Part shown: piece after piece, positions 45,321 to 55,338 of the stretch | How the letters are laid out: every line of letters starts with the position of its first letter | Numbering within the stretch: position 1 is the stretch's first letter | Source: Streptomyces sp. NBC_01591 | Lineage (GTDB): Bacteria > Actinomycetota > Actinomycetes > Streptomycetales > Streptomycetaceae | DNA: 64,000 bases | Direction of reading: 5' to 3' | Assembly: GCF_035918155.1 (NCBI RefSeq) | Contig: NZ_CP109327.1 | Location: 5,394,001 to 5,458,000 of the forward strand | Translations under genes and position numbers: made by a program | Notes under the pieces: model-generated | The model's input: only the letters and a program-made list of their open reading frames with translations | Databases searched by the model: none | Told to the model about the DNA's origin: nothing

Positions 45321-45608
45321 CTAAACGGGCAGGGTGTCGGTGCGGCGTGCCGAGTGGGAGACGAACGCCGCGCCGATGCCCAGGAAAGCCACGCCGCCGA
45401 TCAGATACGGGGTGGTGTCGATCCCGGTCCCGGTGTCGGCCAGCCTCGGACCGGCCGCGGAGTCCCCGGCGGTGGTGGTCGGTACGCTCCGTACGGCCGG
45501 TGCACCGGCCGGTTCGTCCGTCGCGTTGGCGGACGGGACGAACCACAGAGCGGCCAGCAATGTGGCCGCGGCGGTGGCGGTCAGGAGCGGGCGACGAGCG
45601 ATGACCAC
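45321..45608 (-). CDS. Short LAxTG sortase-anchored surface protein
   Basis: 95 residues from GTG 45608. Signal peptide residues 1-29 (ARRPLLTATAAATLLAALWF, PSANA cleavage). The C-terminal sorting signal is complete: LADTG, hydrophobic helix YLIGGVAFLGIGAAFV, then HSARR. LAxTG is the motif of class E sortases in Streptomyces. The mature wall-linked piece is only about 35 residues, so this may be a spacer or hydrophobin-like wall protein rather than an enzyme. No sortase gene is visible in the window. Confidence 0.75.
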   Translation of the reverse strand: MVIARRPLLTATAAATLLAALWFVPSANATDEPAGAPAVRSVPTTTAGDSAAGPRLADTGTGIDTTPYLIGGVAFLGIGAAFVSHSARRTDTLPV

Positions 45609-45715
45609 GGAATCGATCCCCTTGTCACAGCCGTGAGTTAGGCATGTGTGCCGATGCTAGTGAAAGCAGCGGGTCGTGGGAAAGCCGGGGGCGCGCGGAG
45701 CTTACGCTCCGGCAC

Positions 45716-46099
45716 ATGAGCACTTCTGAGACATCACAGTTTGTTCGCCTTCGGGTCGAAATGGTGCTGGAGATCACGGACCCCGCCGCCCTCAGCGGCA
45801 CCGCACTGGAATCGATCGCCGCCGAATACGGGGAACCGGGCGGCGAGTCCGCCGAGGAACGCATGCACGCCGAGGCCGCCGTACGGGAAGACGGCGCGGA
45901 GGCCCTCGCCTCCCTCGTCGACCCGTTCGACCTGGTCAGCGAGGTACCCGGGGTCGAGCTCGCCCAGGCCTCCTGGAGCAGCGAGATCGTCGACTACGAC
46001 CCGGACGACCCGGACGCCTGGGACCTCGACGAGGAGGACGGCGAAGAGGACGAGGAGGACGACGCGGAAGGCGGTGTCGACGTCCCGCACAATGGGTGA
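45716..46099 (+). CDS. Acidic hypothetical protein
   Basis: 127 residues from ATG 45716, seven bases after TACGCT (leaderless). The N-terminal 90 residues form a small globular domain (RLRVEMVLEITDPAALSGTA ... DPFDLVSEVPGVELAQASW); the last 30 are almost wholly Asp/Glu. No known domain. It is conserved beside hutH in my recollection of Streptomyces. Cytosolic; function unknown. Confidence 0.78.
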   Translation: MSTSETSQFVRLRVEMVLEITDPAALSGTALESIAAEYGEPGGESAEERMHAEAAVREDGAEALASLVDPFDLVSEVPGVELAQASWSSEIVDYDPDDPDAWDLDEEDGEEDEEDDAEGGVDVPHNG

Positions 46100-46152
46100 G
46101 GACGACGACGGTCACGTCGCCGCGAGCGGCGGGACCAGCAGCTGGTGAACAC

Positions 46153-46187
46153 CGGCCCCGGACCGCTTCGCACGCGGTGCGGGGCCG
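46153..46187 (+). terminator. Terminator hairpin after the acidic protein gene
   Basis: 13-bp stem with one mismatch (46153-46165 with 46175-46187). The 190 bases from here to the next gene hold its promoter; nothing else is seen. Confidence 0.6.
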
Positions 46188-46377
46188 TGTCGTTCGCCGG
46201 TCGTCCTTACGTGACCGGCGTCGGGAACCACCGCAACCGCGGACGCGTCGATGAGTGTTGTTCCCCACATCTTTCGTGGATGTGGAACGGAGGACCCTTT
46301 CCATGGGTTCTAGGACCATTGACGGGTTCCGCCGGTCGCCGGCGGCTCTGCTCGGGGTTTTTGGGGATTCGGCAACG

Positions 46378-47646
46378 ATGGAGAAGCGTGTGATGACGGA
46401 CAGCAAGCGGCGCAGGGGCCTGGTGGCCGTGTCCGCACTGCTCGGCGGCGTTCTGGTGCTCACCGGCTGCAGCGGCGGCGGGGACAAGGGCGGCAGCGCC
46501 GAGAGCTCGAAGAAGTCGCAGGCGGCCGAAGTCGACAAGGCGGCAGCCGAGGACGCCTCGGAAGCGCAGATAACGATCTCGCCGAAGAACGGCGCGACCA
46601 ACGCGAGCATCAACAACGACGCCAAGGTCACCGTCGCCAAGGGCACGCTGACCCAGGTCACCTTGACCACGGCCGCCGGAGCCACCGTCAAGGGCACGCT
46701 CTCCGCCGACGGCAAGAGCTGGAAGCCGGACGTCCAGCTGGAGCGCTCGACCACGTACAAGATCAGCGCGACGGCGAAGGACTCCAAGGGCCGCGAGGCG
46801 CACGAGAACTCCTCCTTCACCACCGTCTCGCCCGCCAACAGCTTCATCGGGAACTTCACCCCCGAGGACGGCTCCACGGTCGGCGTCGGCATGCCGGTCT
46901 CGATCAACTTCAACAAGGCGATCACGGACAAGAAGGCCGTCGAGGCCGGTATCACCGTGACGTCCAGCAGCGGCCAGCAGGTCGTCGGCCACTGGTTCAA
47001 CGCGCAGCGTCTCGACCTGCGCCCGGAGAACTACTGGCAGGGCGGCTCCACCGTCACGCTGAAGCTGGCGCTGGACGGTGTCGAGGGCGCGGACGGCGTC
47101 TTCGGCGTGCAGCAGAAGACGGTCACCTTCAAGGTCGGCCGCAACCAGGTCTCGACGGTCGACGCCAACACGAAGATGATGACCGTCACCCAGGACGGCA
47201 AGACGATCAAGACCATCCCGATCTCTTCCGGCTCCTCCGAGAACCCCACGTACAACGGGCAGATGGTGATCTCCGAGAAGTTCAAGGAGACCCGGATGAA
47301 CGGTGCGACGGTCGGCTTCACCGACGACGACGGCAAGGGCGAGTACGACATCAAGGACGTGCCGCACGCCATGCGGCTGTCCACCTCGGGCACCTTCATC
47401 CACGGCAACTACTGGGGCGCGCGGTCGATCTTCGGCAGCGCCAACACCAGCCACGGCTGCGTCGGCCTCGCCGACGTGAAGGGCGCGAGCGACGCCAACC
47501 AGCCCGGCGCCTGGTTCTACAACAACTCCATGGTCGGCGACGTGGTCATCGTCAAGAACTCCCCGGACCGCACCATCACCCCCGACAACGGCCTCAACGG
47601 CTGGAACATGAGCTGGGCGGAGTGGACGGCGGGCTCCCAGGCCTGA
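46378..47646 (+). CDS. Lipoprotein L,D-transpeptidase with Ig-like domains
   Basis: 422 residues from ATG 46378; ATG 46393 (MTDSKRRRG) is an in-frame alternative. Lipobox VLVLTGC near residue 32, so surface-anchored. Two Ig-like (BID) domains follow (ISPKNGATNASINNDAKVTV; FTPEDGSTVGVGMPVSINF). The C-terminal YkuD domain has His in TFIHGNYWG and SHGCVGL with the catalytic Cys. This is the LdtMt2-like architecture: 3-3 peptidoglycan cross-linking. A second, simpler L,D-transpeptidase is at 5116-5832. Confidence 0.92.
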   Translation: MEKRVMTDSKRRRGLVAVSALLGGVLVLTGCSGGGDKGGSAESSKKSQAAEVDKAAAEDASEAQITISPKNGATNASINNDAKVTVAKGTLTQVTLTTAAGATVKGTLSADGKSWKPDVQLERSTTYKISATAKDSKGREAHENSSFTTVSPANSFIGNFTPEDGSTVGVGMPVSINFNKAITDKKAVEAGITVTSSSGQQVVGHWFNAQRLDLRPENYWQGGSTVTLKLALDGVEGADGVFGVQQKTVTFKVGRNQVSTVDANTKMMTVTQDGKTIKTIPISSGSSENPTYNGQMVISEKFKETRMNGATVGFTDDDGKGEYDIKDVPHAMRLSTSGTFIHGNYWGARSIFGSANTSHGCVGLADVKGASDANQPGAWFYNNSMVGDVVIVKNSPDRTITPDNGLNGWNMSWAEWTAGSQA

Positions 47647-47721
47647 CCCGACCCCACGCGTCATCCCCGGCGCGAGCCGCCGGTCGTCACCGTGGGCGAC
47701 GACCGGTTCCCGAACCCCGCA

Positions 47722-47773
47722 CGGAGGCGGCGGCACCGCGGATCCCCTCGGATCCGCGGTGCCGCCGCCTCCG
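47722..47773 (+). terminator. 24-bp perfect-stem terminator
   Basis: 47722-47745 pairs with 47750-47773 over a four-base loop (CCTC). It follows the L,D-transpeptidase gene. The remaining 150 bases to the RDD gene show nothing else. Confidence 0.85.
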
Positions 47774-47920
47774 GCGTTCGTGAGCCTTCTCATCCAAGGC
47801 GCTCGGCTGGAAGAGCGGCCGCGTCACCCGCCAGGTCGTCGGCGAGGCCCTCGTCAACGGGCTGCTGGGCGGATACGGGAATCGCGGGGGCCGGGTGCGC
47901 GGTTGTGGGCCCGCCCGGCC

Positions 47921-48517
47921 TCAGCGGTGGGCGGGGTTCGCGATCCGGTGGGCGGTGAGGTCGCTGTGGCGTACCTGGCGCAGGCCCAGCGCATCGGCGT
48001 ACAGCTCGCCGTTCCCGCCGTTCCAGAGCGTGGTGCGGGGCAGGACGCCGGGGCCCGAGAGGAGCGAGCGCAGCCCGTACCAGGGTTGCAGCGGCAGCCA
48101 GCAGAGCCCGTACAGCCAGCGCCGCATCAGCAGCCAGGGCCCCGGGCGCCCGGCGTCGGGGAGCCTGACCACCCGTATCCCCATGATCAGCTTGCCCGCA
48201 CCGGCCCCGGTGAGTGCGGTGAGGACCACATGGTTGAGGAACGAGAACGCGAGCGTCGGGCCGAGCAGCAGGCCGACGGCCTCGGTGACCTCGGCCGTGT
48301 CCACGTACTGCCGGGCCAGCAAGCCGGCCGTGAGCAGGCAGAGGTAGCAGTCGAGGCCGACGGCGAGATAGCGGCGCATATCGCCCGCGCGTGGTGGTAC
48401 GCGCGCCGCGCGCGGCGCGTGGTGGTACCCGGGCGCGGGCGGGAGAGCCGCGCGAGCCGTCGGCAGAGGTGACCCGGAGAGGCTCCGGGTACGTCTCTTC
48501 CCCCGTGAGTTTGTCAT
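47921..48517 (-). CDS. RDD family membrane protein
   Basis: 198 residues from ATG 48517. Arg-rich N-terminal 45 residues, then the RDD domain: DMRRYLAVGLDCYLCLLTAGLLA with the R ... D pattern, FSFLNHVVLTALTGAGAGKLIMGIRVV, and a third helix near RRWLYGLCWLPL. Three to four membrane segments. RDD proteins are of unclear function; some affect salt tolerance. Divergent from the coiled-coil gene. Confidence 0.8.
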   Translation of the reverse strand: MTNSRGKRRTRSLSGSPLPTARAALPPAPGYHHAPRAARVPPRAGDMRRYLAVGLDCYLCLLTAGLLARQYVDTAEVTEAVGLLLGPTLAFSFLNHVVLTALTGAGAGKLIMGIRVVRLPDAGRPGPWLLMRRWLYGLCWLPLQPWYGLRSLLSGPGVLPRTTLWNGGNGELYADALGLRQVRHSDLTAHRIANPAHR

Positions 48518-48600
48518 GACGGCATCATGTCTGATGTGCCGTCACCATGGCCCGGGAACCGCATTCACGCCGCCTCGCGGCCCGCATTAGCCTCGCAGTC

Positions 48601-49113
48601 ATGACCACCGCCATCACCGCCATGATCACCGCAGTAGTCGGAGTGCTCGGCACCCTCCTCGCCCCGGTGTTCGTGCAACGGCTGACCGTACGCCAGCGCG
48701 CCGAGGAGGCCCGACTGGCGGACGGGCGGCGGAAGTTCGAGGAGCGGCGCACCCAGTACACGGCCATGAACCGGGCGTCCCGGCAGTTCCACACACTCCT
48801 CAAGGACGCCCTGCACCGCATCCGCGACGGCGTCTACGCGGAGCAGGAACGCAACCAGCTCGAAGAGGCCCGCCTCGACCACCGCGACCGCTACGCCGAG
48901 GCACAGATGATCGTCCCCGAACGGATACTGCAGGCGTCCCGCGACCTCAACCGGGTGCTCGCCGCCGGTGACGGCGCCGTCAAACGCCTCGACCGGGGCC
49001 TGGCCCGCGACGGCGAGAGCGTCGAACAGGTCCTGGAGGACCTGAAGGCGGCCGACCCCTGCCTCGACACGATGCGGGAGCTGATGCGTCAGGACCTGGG
49101 CGTCACGGACTGA
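48601..49113 (+). CDS. Membrane-anchored helical protein
   Basis: 170 residues from ATG 48601, seven bases after TAGCCT (48588-48593); the in-frame upstream ATG at 48547 would precede this promoter. One N-terminal transmembrane helix (AMITAVVGVLGTLLAPVFV), then a long charged helical region (RQRAEEARLADGRRKFEERR ...) that looks coiled-coil. No known domain. Function unknown. Confidence 0.75.
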   Translation: MTTAITAMITAVVGVLGTLLAPVFVQRLTVRQRAEEARLADGRRKFEERRTQYTAMNRASRQFHTLLKDALHRIRDGVYAEQERNQLEEARLDHRDRYAEAQMIVPERILQASRDLNRVLAAGDGAVKRLDRGLARDGESVEQVLEDLKAADPCLDTMRELMRQDLGVTD

Positions 49114-49215
49114 ACCCGGGGGCCGCGCCCGCGAAGCCGCGCCCGCCCCGTCAGCCGGCCCCGCCAACAAGCCCCGCCAGCGAGCCCCGCCGACAAGACC
49201 CGCCGACAAGACCCG

Positions 49216-50868
49216 TCAGCAGGCCCCGAACGGCCACAGCCGGTAGTGGGAATCGAGCCGGTACTCCCCGCCCCGCGCCACCGTCAGCAGCGTCCACTCG
49301 CCGTCCTGCCGCAGGCACCCCCCGCCGTCCGCCCGCAGCCACGGCGAGTAGGCGATCCGTACCGTCACCGACCCGGCGGCGGGCATCCGTACCACCAGGG
49401 AGGCGTCGTCCCCGCGTACGACGGTGCCCGGCGCGGAGACCAGGGGTACGGCCTTGCGCACCCGGTAGATCCGCCACTCCGCGTCCCGCCACACCGGCTC
49501 CAGCCAGTCGGCGCCGCCCCGGACGATCCCCGCCTCCGCCTCGGCCGGCCCGTCCGGCCTGCCGTTGTGCAGCACGACCAGGCCCACGCCCCACCGGTCC
49601 AGCCATGCCCGGTACGTCGCCGGGGTCGGCGTGCCCTCGTAGAACAGCCGCCCGCGCTCCACGTCGAGCTGCCGGTTCCAGCCGCGCGCCATGTTCACGT
49701 ACGGGGCGAGTGCCGTCGCCTCGCGGTGGTTGCGGGCCGGTACGACCTCCACCCGCGTCCGCTCGGCGCCCAGCCGGCGCAGCTCGGCGACCACGCCGTC
49801 GGTGTGCTCCGCCCAGGCGGGCACGGAGTTGGAGACCCGCAGATCGTCATCGGTCTTGTCGACCAGCCAGCCCGTGTTGTACGCCAGCATCCCGGCGAGC
49901 ACCACAACCTGCACCCGCACCGCCGTGCCGCCCCGCGCCCACCGCGGCAGGACGGTCAGCAGCGCCGCCAGCAGCACGGGCGGGCCGGCCACCCCCACCA
50001 GCCGCTCCACGTTCGTCCCGATGGGCGAGGGGATCAGGTACGTCAGGACGACGCCGACCGCGTACACCGCGCCCGCGAACCGGACCACCCGCCAGCCGCC
50101 CTCGCGCGGCGCCGCGAGCCACAGCGCCGCGCAGGCCGCCAACGGCATCCACAGCTTGCTCGCCGCCATCGGCTGTTCACCCGTGAACGGGAACACCAGC
50201 GTCGTCACGGCCACCACCACGAACGGCGGCACGACGAGCGCGGCCGCCCGCCGCCACTGCCGGGCCGGCCCGTACGCCGCGCCCGCCACCACCAGGAACA
50301 GCCCCGCCACCGGACTTGCCGCCGTCGCCAGCGCCGCGCATCCCGCCGCGATGCCCGTACGACGCCGTACGTACAGCAGCGCGACCAGCCCGATCGCGAC
50401 GCCCAGCGCGAACGTCGTGCGCCCGGACGCGACATTGCACCAGAGCGTCAGCGAACCCAGCACCGCGACCGCCACCGGCCACCGCACCCCGCTCCGTACA
50501 CAGAGCCGTCCCAGCGCCCAGGACCCGCAGAGCCCGGCGGCGACGGTCACCGCCCGCACCCCGAACACCGCCATGAGCGGCGGCGTCAGCAGGCTGTAGT
50601 TGGCGGTGTGCATCCCTCCGTACCAGGAGAGGTTGTACGCGGACCCCGGATGCCGGGAGGCGAAGCCGGCCCAGGCGAGCTGCGCCGCCAGATCACCGCC
50701 GCCGGTGGCCAGCACCAGCGCCCAGAGCAGGTACAGCGGCACGACGACCAGCACCGCGACACCGGGCACCCACCACCGCGCCGAGTCCGAGCCCGCTCCG
50801 GTGGAGGCCCGCACGTCCTCGCTGCCACGTTCCCTGTCGCGCGTCCCGATGCCCTCGGTGATCCCCAC
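49216..50868 (-). CDS. Polytopic membrane protein with large C-terminal extracytoplasmic domain
   Basis: 550 residues from GTG 50868, seven bases after TAGGGT (leaderless). About ten transmembrane helices to residue 320, with a first extracytoplasmic loop of the glycosyltransferase-39/87 style (RHPGSAYNLSWYGGMHTANY). A soluble C-terminal domain of 230 residues follows (EVVPARNHREATALAPYVN). This layout resembles lipid-linked mannosyl- or arabinosyltransferases, but no D-D or D-E catalytic pair can be named. Function unassigned. Confidence 0.72.
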   Translation of the reverse strand: MGITEGIGTRDRERGSEDVRASTGAGSDSARWWVPGVAVLVVVPLYLLWALVLATGGGDLAAQLAWAGFASRHPGSAYNLSWYGGMHTANYSLLTPPLMAVFGVRAVTVAAGLCGSWALGRLCVRSGVRWPVAVAVLGSLTLWCNVASGRTTFALGVAIGLVALLYVRRRTGIAAGCAALATAASPVAGLFLVVAGAAYGPARQWRRAAALVVPPFVVVAVTTLVFPFTGEQPMAASKLWMPLAACAALWLAAPREGGWRVVRFAGAVYAVGVVLTYLIPSPIGTNVERLVGVAGPPVLLAALLTVLPRWARGGTAVRVQVVVLAGMLAYNTGWLVDKTDDDLRVSNSVPAWAEHTDGVVAELRRLGAERTRVEVVPARNHREATALAPYVNMARGWNRQLDVERGRLFYEGTPTPATYRAWLDRWGVGLVVLHNGRPDGPAEAEAGIVRGGADWLEPVWRDAEWRIYRVRKAVPLVSAPGTVVRGDDASLVVRMPAAGSVTVRIAYSPWLRADGGGCLRQDGEWTLLTVARGGEYRLDSHYRLWPFGAC

Positions 50869-51031
50869 CCGGCAGACCCTATCGGCGCCGCCCGGACCGA
50901 ACAGCGGCCTCCGCGCACCGGCACCGTGGTGCAGCTGGCTACACCATGGATCCGGGGGGCCGGCCCCTCGTGGCGACCGCCTCCCGCCAGCAGCATGGAG
51001 ACATCAACCGGCCCGGCCACGGAGGAATCCC

Positions 51032-51202
51032 ATGAAGGCACTGCTCTGGATCGTGTTCTGCGCGGCGATCGCCGCGAACGTCTCGCTCAACTTCCTGATG
51101 GAGGAGAACGGACTCCAGATCGCGCTGAGCGTGGTCGCCGGGGTGACCGCCCTCGCGTCCGGAGCGGGGCTGTGGATGCTGCGCCGCGAGGTGCGGGCGT
51201 AG
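51032..51202 (+). CDS. Small two-helix membrane protein
   Basis: 56 residues, GGAGG six bases before ATG 51032. Two hydrophobic helices: LLWIVFCAAIAANVSLNFLM and IALSVVAGVTALASGAGLWML, with a short acidic turn (EENG) and a basic tail. Located upstream of gdhA on the same strand with 230 bases between. Function unknown. Confidence 0.72.
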   Translation: MKALLWIVFCAAIAANVSLNFLMEENGLQIALSVVAGVTALASGAGLWMLRREVRA

Positions 51203-51320
51203 CCCGGCTCCACTGCCCGGCTCCCCTGTCCGAGGCCGACTGCGTGGGTCCCGTTGAAGGAGTTCCGAAGCGACTGGGACAATCGACCTGCCACAACGGT
51301 TCTGTACGTCGCTTCCGTGA

Positions 51321-52814
<1,494 letters not shown>

Positions 52815-52841
52815 TCTGACCCGGCACCCCTGACGCCACCC

Positions 52842-52870
52842 CGGCCCGGCCGCCTCGCGCGGCCGGGCCG
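52842..52870. terminator. Terminator after gdhA
   Basis: 12-bp stem (52842-52853 with 52859-52870), five-base loop; lies between convergent gdhA and the YrdB-like gene. Confidence 0.8.
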
Positions 52871-52882
52871 CTGTCATGAGTG

Positions 52883-53278
52883 TCAGGCAGCCGACACCGC
52901 GCGACGCCGAAAGGTCTCCGCCAGCCCCGTGTTCACGACCACCACCACCCCGAAGAACACCGCCGCCCCCGAATGCCCCACGGCATGGACCGCGTACACA
53001 CCACAACCGAGCACCACCGCCTTGACCAGCAGAACCCCCACGAGCGGCGGCCGGAAACGGGCACGAGGAGCGGCGAACATCCCCCAGACCACAGCGGCGA
53101 CAACGGGCGCCCCGATCCCCAGCAGCAGCCGGGCAGCAACACTGTCCCCGGTGGCGAAACCCCACCAGGCCAGCGCGGCCAACGCCGCCAACTCGACGAC
53201 GAACGCCACGACTTCATTGGCCATGAACCAGGCCGGACCGGTCGGGGTGGCAGGAGTACCGCGGTCTTCGCTCGTCAT
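52883..53278 (-). CDS. YrdB/DUF2568 family membrane protein
   Basis: 131 residues from ATG 53278 (AGGAG nine bases upstream). Four transmembrane helices: NEVVAFVVELAALAALAWWGF, ARLLLGIGAPVVAAVVWGMFA, LLVKAVVLGCGVYAV and AAVFFGVVVVVNTGLAE. The APRARFRPP loop after helix 2 is the family's recognisable feature (W-G-x-F-x-A-P). Function unknown. Confidence 0.82.
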   Translation of the reverse strand: MTSEDRGTPATPTGPAWFMANEVVAFVVELAALAALAWWGFATGDSVAARLLLGIGAPVVAAVVWGMFAAPRARFRPPLVGVLLVKAVVLGCGVYAVHAVGHSGAAVFFGVVVVVNTGLAETFRRRAVSAA

Positions 53279-53594
53279 CGGTGGGAGCTCCTCTTCGTAC
53301 GGTGGCCGACGGTGCGCGATGCATGCGACGCCACTGCCCGCCACCGCCCGTACCCCTCGGCACGCTCGCAGGACGAAGCCGTCAGGTAGGCATCTCGACA
53401 ACCATCGCAACAGGCGGCCGGACCCCGGTCAACTCCTCCGCCCGGCCCAGGAGGCGGGCGAGTTCGGCGTAGAAGCCGCGCGCCACGGCCCTCGGACCCA
53501 GGGCGCGAATCGGTGGCCAGAGGGGCCAGGGAAGCAAATGGTCCCCCGACCGGCAAGGGTCGGGGGAACCTGCGAGTGTCGATGTCGGGGTGGC
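53279..53594. other. Intergenic region with a coding-like fragment
   Basis: 316 bases with no intact gene. On the minus strand a 34-codon stretch ending with TGA near 53387 (VARGFYAELARLLGRAEELTG) reads like the C-terminus of a lost gene. It also contains the tectonin-gene terminator (53542-53567). It marks the border between conserved and accessory parts. Confidence 0.4.
53542..53567 (-). terminator. Terminator of the tectonin-like gene
   Basis: 10-bp stem (53542-53551 with 53558-53567), six-base loop, 28 bases after the stop codon. Confidence 0.75.
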
Positions 53595-54299
53595 TCAGCC
53601 TGCCTGGTCTCCGGTGTAGCGGTAGATGCTTCCGGCGGAGTTGACGCCCCATACGGTGCCGTCGGCTGCTGCGCCGATGTCGGTGAGGCCGCCGGGGATC
53701 TGGATCCAGGGGTTGGCGTCGTCTCCGGTGAACCGGTAGATGTTTCCGTTGGCGTTGACGCCCCATACGTTGGTCCTGGATCCGGCCGAGATGCGGGTCA
53801 GGCCGCCGGGGATCTTCTGCCAGTGGTTGGTGTCCCCTTGGTCTCCGGTGTAGCGGTAGATGCTTCCGGCGGAGTTGACGCCCCATACGGTGCCGTCGGC
53901 TGCTGCGCCGATGTCGGTGAGGCCGCCGGGGATCTGGATCCAGGGGTTGGCGTCGTCTCCGGTGAACCGGTAGATGTTTCCGTTGGCGTTGACGCCCCAT
54001 ACGTTGGTCCTGGATCCGGCCGAGATGCGGGTCAGGCCGCCGGGGATCTTCTGCCAGTGGTTGGTGTCCCCTTGGTCTCCGGTGTAGCGGTAGATGCTTC
54101 CGGCGGAGTTGACGCCCCATACGGTGCCGTCGGCTGCTGCGCCGATGTCGGTGAGGCCGCCGGGGATCTGGATCCAGGGGTTGGCGTCGTCTCCGGTGAA
54201 CCGGTAGATGTTCGCGTCGGCGTTGACGCCCCACACATTGGTTCTGGACCCGGCCGAGATCGCCGCGAGTCCTCCAGGAATCTTCTGCCAGTGAGCCAT
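53595..54299 (-). CDS. Tectonin-like six-repeat beta-propeller protein
   Basis: 234 residues from ATG 54299 (AAGGAACGAGG upstream). The whole protein is six repeats of about 39 residues, alternating two types: WQKIPGGLTRISAGSRTNVW ... IYRFTG and WIQIPGGLTDIGAAADGTVW ... IYRYTG. Each has W, I-P-G-G, W-G-V-N and I-Y as in tectonins and fish-egg lectins, which fold as six-bladed propellers and bind glycans or lipopolysaccharide. No signal peptide and no other domain. Possibly an intracellular lectin or a cargo of a non-classical export route; that is inference. Confidence 0.85.
   Translation of the reverse strand: MAHWQKIPGGLAAISAGSRTNVWGVNADANIYRFTGDDANPWIQIPGGLTDIGAAADGTVWGVNSAGSIYRYTGDQGDTNHWQKIPGGLTRISAGSRTNVWGVNANGNIYRFTGDDANPWIQIPGGLTDIGAAADGTVWGVNSAGSIYRYTGDQGDTNHWQKIPGGLTRISAGSRTNVWGVNANGNIYRFTGDDANPWIQIPGGLTDIGAAADGTVWGVNSAGSIYRYTGDQAG
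53606..54299 (-). repeat. Three tandem near-identical 234-bp coding units
   Basis: The same sequence recurs at 53606, 53840 and 54074, exactly 234 bases (78 codons, two propeller blades) apart. Units one and two (by coordinate) are almost identical, while the last, coding for the N-terminus, has several changes. This indicates recent unit amplification or gene conversion. Confidence 0.9.
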
Positions 54300-55009
54300 G
54301 TTGCCTCGTTCCTTCCAACGCGAATGTGCATCTGAGTGGTTGGCAGAACCAGGACCATACAAACGGGCAGATACCCGGAGTGACTTATGAAATGGTCTGA
54401 AAATTGCTGTTTTATCTCGCGGTATTCCCTTGCCCCGCAGGGGTGGAGCGGTGGTAACGGGGCTGCATGTGGCCCAAAGAGGGTCACACTTACGAGGAAT
54501 CACAGGCGTGGCTCACTTGACTCGAAGCCGCGCAGTGGCCTGGGTGTCCAGGCCGCTGGCCGTTGCCTCCGCTTCGAGCTCAGGTGATACGCAAGTGGCT
54601 TGAGTACTCGGGGACGATGGCTGAGCATCCAAGCGTTGGGGTCCGGATCGTCCCCGACTGTGTAGGTGCCCGCGCCGGCCGTTCGACCCCGGGCGTCCTG
54701 CGCCGGCCCCGAGGTCGGCTTCGGGCGCGGACGCGCACGACCGGCTGGTGATCACCTTCCGGGGATCGGAGACGACGAGCGGCGTGCCATCTGCTCTGTC
54801 GAGTACGAGGGCCGGGTCACCGAGCACCCAGATACTCGACGCGGCCGTCGGACAGGCGCGGGACGGCTACGGTCGCCGACGGACCGATGGGGGCGGCTAC
54901 GTCGCAGGTGTCCCGCGGCTGGGCCATATGGAGCCACCGCACGACGCGCGATGACTCGATGGCTGGAGGACCCGGGTGGCTGGGTGGCTGGATGGCGCGC
55001 CTGAACCCG
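54300..55009. other. Non-coding or decayed region upstream of the tectonin gene
   Basis: About 700 bases without an intact gene. 54300-54500 is relatively AT-rich for this window and should contain the tectonin promoter. 54750-54850 shows coding-like bias in short frames on the plus strand without start or family match; it may be a relic. Confidence 0.4.
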
Positions 55010-55266
55010 GCGGCTCGGCCCTGCGGCTGGAAGTAGCGGGCACCCTTCTCGGTCAGGTGCGAGGCGCAGGCCCGGCCAAGGGCCGGCTTCCCCCGGTACA
55101 CGGTGAACAGATGCAGGTTGGCGGCCGCCTACCGCATCCGGAAGTCGGCCCGCCGCCCGACGGGCGCAGGAACTCCGGTCCAGTTCTCCCAGCGAGGTGC
55201 GCAGCCGTCGGCTGCCAGTCGGCTCTCGACGGAGGCCAGGTAGTGACGTATCGGATCTCCGCTCAT
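55010..55266 (-). pseudogene. Remnant of a Streptomyces hypothetical ('levansucrase'-annotated) gene
   Basis: From ATG 55266 the frame reads MSGDPIRHYLASVESRLAAD, DGCAPRWENWTGVPAPVGRR, ADFRMR, then TAG, then AAANLHLFTV. In the same frame it continues YRGKPALGRACASHLTEKGA, RYFQP. By recall, family members read ADFRxxW instead of a stop and have about 80 more residues between HLFTV and the ALGR segment. So one nonsense mutation plus an in-frame internal deletion. Family memory is the weak point. Confidence 0.5.
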
Positions 55267-55338
55267 GGCTGCGATTGTCCATGGGCCGGGTTCTATCGGG
55301 ATACCCGTCGAACTGGTTCGCCGAGCCGACCGGACCGC

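Noticed and set aside
53606..54299. Possible CRISPR array
   Set aside because: The repeats are 234-bp coding units without spacers; they encode propeller blades.
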